Positions 21,179 to 22,549 of a stretch of DNA of 22,549 nucleotides are shown here, in pieces. This DNA comes from a virus. Position 1 is the stretch's first letter; every line of letters starts with the position of its first letter. The notes under the pieces are model-generated. The model was not told the DNA's origin. It worked only from the letters and a program-made list of their open reading frames with translations, and searched no databases. The stretch covers positions 1 through 22,549 of IMG/VR virus record IMGVR_UViG_3300034418_010904; one strand, written 5' to 3'. The translations under genes and the position numbers were made by a program.

Positions 21179-21571
21179 ATGTATGGTTATATTGCTTTTG
21201 CTGGTATTGTTTGTGCTGTTGCTGGTTTCGTTTGGTTCAATCTATATTATGGTATCCGTGGAGATTTGAAGAATGCAAAGCAGGGTGAAGTTTATCATTT
21301 TCGATATCTTCAGCCTGCGACTGGTGATTATGAAAGACATATGGTTAAGGTGTTGAAGAATGTTACGTTGACTGATGAGCAGATTCAGAAGTTAAATGCA
21401 CGTTCAAAGTATAGACGGTTTGATAATAGTTTCCGTCGTACTAATCACCTAGTTACTGGTCAGAGTGCTAATGGTCAGATCCGTAACTTTTATGCTGAAA
21501 GGGTTGATGGATGTAAGCGTTCCGGTGTAGGTCGCCTGGCTTTTAGTATAGGGATTGCTAATCTATTTTAA
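21179..21571 (+). CDS. Membrane-anchored small protein with conserved C-terminal domain
   Basis: This is a 130-residue protein. Residues 3-24 (GYIAFAGIVCAVAGFVWFNL) form one membrane helix at the N-terminus. The rest is a soluble, probably beta-rich domain: VYHFRYLQPATGDYERHMVKVL, LNARSKYRRFDNSFRRTNHL, and GQIRNFYAERVDGCKR. The motif 'LNA.S.YR..D..F.RT.HLVT....G.IRNFYAERV..C' looks like a conserved domain of unknown function. The soluble part probably faces the cytoplasm, given the positive residues that follow the helix. AAGGAG overlaps the end of the previous gene, ten bases upstream. Confidence 0.7.
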   Translation: MYGYIAFAGIVCAVAGFVWFNLYYGIRGDLKNAKQGEVYHFRYLQPATGDYERHMVKVLKNVTLTDEQIQKLNARSKYRRFDNSFRRTNHLVTGQSANGQIRNFYAERVDGCKRSGVGRLAFSIGIANLF

Positions 21572-21605
21572 TATTATATTAAATCCCCACCCTCAAGGGA
21601 GGCTA

Positions 21606-21654
21606 CCCCTCCTTTGGGGGGTGCGGGCCGGCCCGGATCCCCCACGAGGGGGGT
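21606..21654 (+). repeat. GC-rich multi-hairpin intergenic repeat, copy R6
   Basis: C4-TCCTTT-G6, a centre with GGCCGGCC, C5-ACGA-G6, T. Its last T is the first base of TTGACA, as in R3. Hairpin A uses the TCCTTT loop of R4, while the centre (GGCCCGGAT) resembles R5, so copies look like shuffled combinations. Confidence 0.82.
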
Positions 21655-21681
21655 TGACAAGAATCTTTTTTGTGCTAAAGT
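21654..21681 (+). promoter_or_regulatory. Promoter 8 (TTGACA, 16, TAAAGT), GCCGATA further downstream
   Basis: TTGACA (21654-21659) fused to R6, spacer AGAATCTTTTTTGTGC, TAAAGT (21676-21681). GCCGATA (21696-21702) then five bases and TTTAGG recalls the second element of promoter 5. Confidence 0.5.
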
Positions 21682-21741
21682 CCCGGCTACGGATGGCCGA
21701 TAAGTATTTTAGGACATTTCACTTGACAAAGGAGTATAAGT

Positions 21742-22014
21742 ATGGTAGAATCACTCGCAGTTCTGGGCATTATCTTGAATCTGATCCGGCCACCTCAACA
21801 GTTGCCACCACAGTATCCGTATCAATATCCTGCCCAACATTATTATCAACCACAACCACCACAGGTTCCTTATTATGTCCAACCGCAAGAAAACAGAAAC
21901 TATCAAACTGAATATCAAACCAGTTTGGGAAGTCGCTCGTGGTCACAGGCAGGATCGTTGCCATACGGAAATGGACAACAGACCCAAACGCCAACGAACT
22001 CGATCTGGCGTTGA
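21742..22014 (+). CDS. Gln/Pro/Tyr-rich protein with N-terminal hydrophobic helix
   Basis: This is a 90-residue protein. Residues about 1-16 (MVESLAVLGIILNLIR) are hydrophobic and could be a short membrane anchor. The remainder is low-complexity, with 16 Gln, many Pro and Tyr, and runs such as PPQQLPPQYPYQYPAQHYY. It is probably disordered or extended. AAAGGAG lies seven bases before the ATG. Eleven of the 16 Gln codons are CAA. The gene directly precedes a tRNA-Gln(UUG), and the stop codon lies inside the TTGACA box of the tRNA promoter. No family recognised; similar Pro/Gln-rich proteins can be surface or scaffold proteins. Confidence 0.7.
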   Translation: MVESLAVLGIILNLIRPPQQLPPQYPYQYPAQHYYQPQPPQVPYYVQPQENRNYQTEYQTSLGSRSWSQAGSLPYGNGQQTQTPTNSIWR

Positions 22015-22039
22015 CAAAGTGTGGCGTCGGGAGTATAAT
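22011..22039 (+). promoter_or_regulatory. Promoter 11 (TTGACA, 17, TATAAT) for the tRNA
   Basis: Perfect TTGACA (22011-22016), 17-base spacer, perfect TATAAT (22034-22039), the best consensus promoter in the window. The -35 box overlaps the stop codon of the preceding gene. It lacks the GCCGATA box. A TAGAAT follows two bases later. Confidence 0.85.
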
Positions 22040-22046
22040 GTAGAAT

Positions 22047-22154
22047 AGTCCAGTAGCCGTCGCCATGAGCCAGACGAACCGCAAGGTTCTAGAGAGGATT
22101 TCCGTGGACGGTTTTAGGAATCGGGGCGTAAAAGATTCCGCTGGTTTATCCCAT
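22047..22154 (+). other. Transcribed leader between promoter 11 and the tRNA
   Basis: About 108 bases with no convincing gene. A 34-codon frame from ATG at 22065 lacks a ribosome site and ends inside the tRNA, so I do not call it. The stretch probably forms the tRNA precursor's 5' leader, removed by RNase P. I see no strong hairpin in it. Confidence 0.4.
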
Positions 22155-22225
22155 TCGGGGGTGGTGTAACGGTAGCACAAAGGATTTTGGTTCCTTTTGT
22201 CGGGGTTCGAATCCCTGCCCCCGAG
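22155..22225 (+). tRNA. tRNA-Gln (anticodon TTG)
   Basis: The cloverleaf is complete: acceptor TCGGGGG/CCCCCGA, D stem GTGT/GCAC, anticodon stem AAGGA/TCCTT with loop TTTTGGT (anticodon TTG, reads CAA and by wobble CAG), and T arm CGGGG-TTCGAAT-CCCTG with one G-T pair. The discriminator is G. No CCA is encoded, so the host must add it. The total is 71 bases. It has its own consensus promoter about 115 bases upstream. A small imperfect hairpin follows at 22239-22261. The phage may use it to support Gln codons, including those of the Gln-rich gene upstream. Confidence 0.93.
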
Positions 22226-22238
22226 TTTCTTGTCTCAC

Positions 22239-22261
22239 CTTATCCAATAAGATTGGCTAAG
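22239..22261 (+). terminator. Small hairpin downstream of the tRNA
   Basis: CTTA-t-CCAAT, loop AAG, ATTGG-c-TAAG: nine pairs with one mismatch. No T-run follows. It may mark the 3' end of the tRNA transcript. Confidence 0.3.
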
Positions 22262-22297
22262 ATGGCAATAGTCAGCGAAAATCTCAAGTTTTTAGGG

Positions 22298-22325
22298 TTG
22301 ACAAGCCGATAACAGTTGGTAGAAT
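22298..22325 (+). promoter_or_regulatory. Promoter 10 (TTGACA, 16, TAGAAT) with GCCGATA
   Basis: TTGACA (22298-22303), spacer AGCCGATAACAGTTGG, TAGAAT (22320-22325). GAAAATCTCAA (22277-22287) ends ten bases before the -35 box, exactly as at promoter 1. Confidence 0.82.
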
Positions 22326-22345
22326 GAGAGAAAAGGAGATTGCTC

Positions 22346-22546
22346 ATGCAAGTAGTTAGAGTAGAGTTCGTCACAGATTGTAATGATGCCCAGGAAGCAG
22401 TAAATCTAGTAGAAGTGCTACTGCCAAATCTCAGAAATCGTAACGTATCCGGCTTAGAATCTTGGAATGTTTATTGGGTGGATGAAACTGTTGCTACCAA
22501 AGTAAGTCATCCTGTTGAGGATGGAAAGGTTATCTATAATGACTAA
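22346..22546 (+). CDS. Small acidic protein, unknown function
   Basis: This is a 66-residue acidic protein (MQVVRVEFVTDCNDAQEAVN..., then LLPNLRNRNVSGLESWNVYW and an ending DGKVIYND). The pattern strand-helix-strand (VVRVEFVTD, AQEAVNLVEVLLPN, SWNVYWVDE) suggests a small ferredoxin-like alpha/beta fold. No family recognised. AAAGGAG lies seven bases before the ATG, and a two-codon upstream extension has no ATG. It has its own promoter with the GCCGATA box. Complete, ending three bases before the window edge. Confidence 0.7.
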   Translation: MQVVRVEFVTDCNDAQEAVNLVEVLLPNLRNRNVSGLESWNVYWVDETVATKVSHPVEDGKVIYND

Positions 22547-22549
22547 GAT

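Noticed and set aside
17818-21654. CRISPR array made of the GC-rich repeats
   Set aside because: Copies are 500-1200 bases apart, with genes between them and internal hairpins; there are no uniform spacers or cas genes.
22065-22169. 34-codon frame between promoter 11 and the tRNA
   Set aside because: No ribosome site, and its end lies within the tRNA D arm. It is more likely the tRNA leader.
21770-22180. 136-residue minus-strand frame over the Gln-rich gene and tRNA
   Set aside because: It is antisense to a complete tRNA and to a gene with a strong ribosome site.

Overview
The window looks like part of the genome of an uncultured tailed double-stranded DNA phage (Caudoviricetes), with moderately low GC content over most of its length. 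The evidence is a contiguous virion and packaging module on the minus strand: receptor-binding and fibre-like proteins, HK97-type major capsid protein, capsid decoration candidate, prohead protease/scaffold, portal and large terminase. A block of very small genes with sigma70-type promoters lies on the plus strand, with one tRNA-Gln. The host cannot be named from the sequence. The Shine-Dalgarno sites and TTGACA/TATAAT promoters mean it is a bacterium. The fibre and neck-like families are ones I associate with aquatic phages, which is an inference from memory.

Positions 1-16594 (minus strand, transcribed right to left) run from a small acidic protein and a sigma-like protein with a Cys cluster, through an HTH/coiled-coil protein (small terminase candidate), an HNH nuclease, an unknown protein, an XPF/ERCC4-type nuclease and the large terminase, to portal, protease-scaffold, decoration protein and capsid protein. 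Genes overlap or abut almost throughout. A strong intrinsic terminator follows the capsid gene. It is followed at once by a TATAAATA box like that of T4 late promoters, which would start the fibre/adhesin operon (6353 down to 1). The scaffold appears to be made twice: as the C-terminal half of the protease, and from an internal start with a perfect Shine-Dalgarno at 8639.

Positions 16595-17151 are a non-coding divergent control region. It contains a minus-strand sigma70 promoter, an AT-rich array of eight TAG/TATATT repeats with a period of about 11 bp, a 10-bp inverted repeat, and three copies of AAAATCYCAA upstream of the first plus-strand promoter. It is the best candidate here for an origin or early-control locus.

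Positions 17152-22549 (plus strand) are an accessory region of 16 tiny genes, including two hydrophobic micro-proteins of 19 and 29 residues, plus one tRNA gene. The genes are organised as short transcription units, mostly with their own promoter. Six copies of a GC-rich, multi-hairpin repeat of about 50 bp sit between units and never inside a gene. Most promoters carry a GCCGATA-like box in or near the -35/-10 spacer. Four of the inter-unit gaps carry a bipartite AGCAAAT-N4-TGCCAAA site in one or both orientations. Notable products are two paralogous mini-proteins with a CC-x13-CPCC-x2-HC pattern, a 47-residue hyperacidic protein with no Lys or Arg, and a Gln/Pro/Tyr-rich protein directly upstream of the tRNA-Gln(UUG) gene. 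I read this block as an early or host-takeover region built from repeat-bounded cassettes. The repeats, the promoter family and the zinc-ribbon-like pair are the parts I could not match to anything I know.
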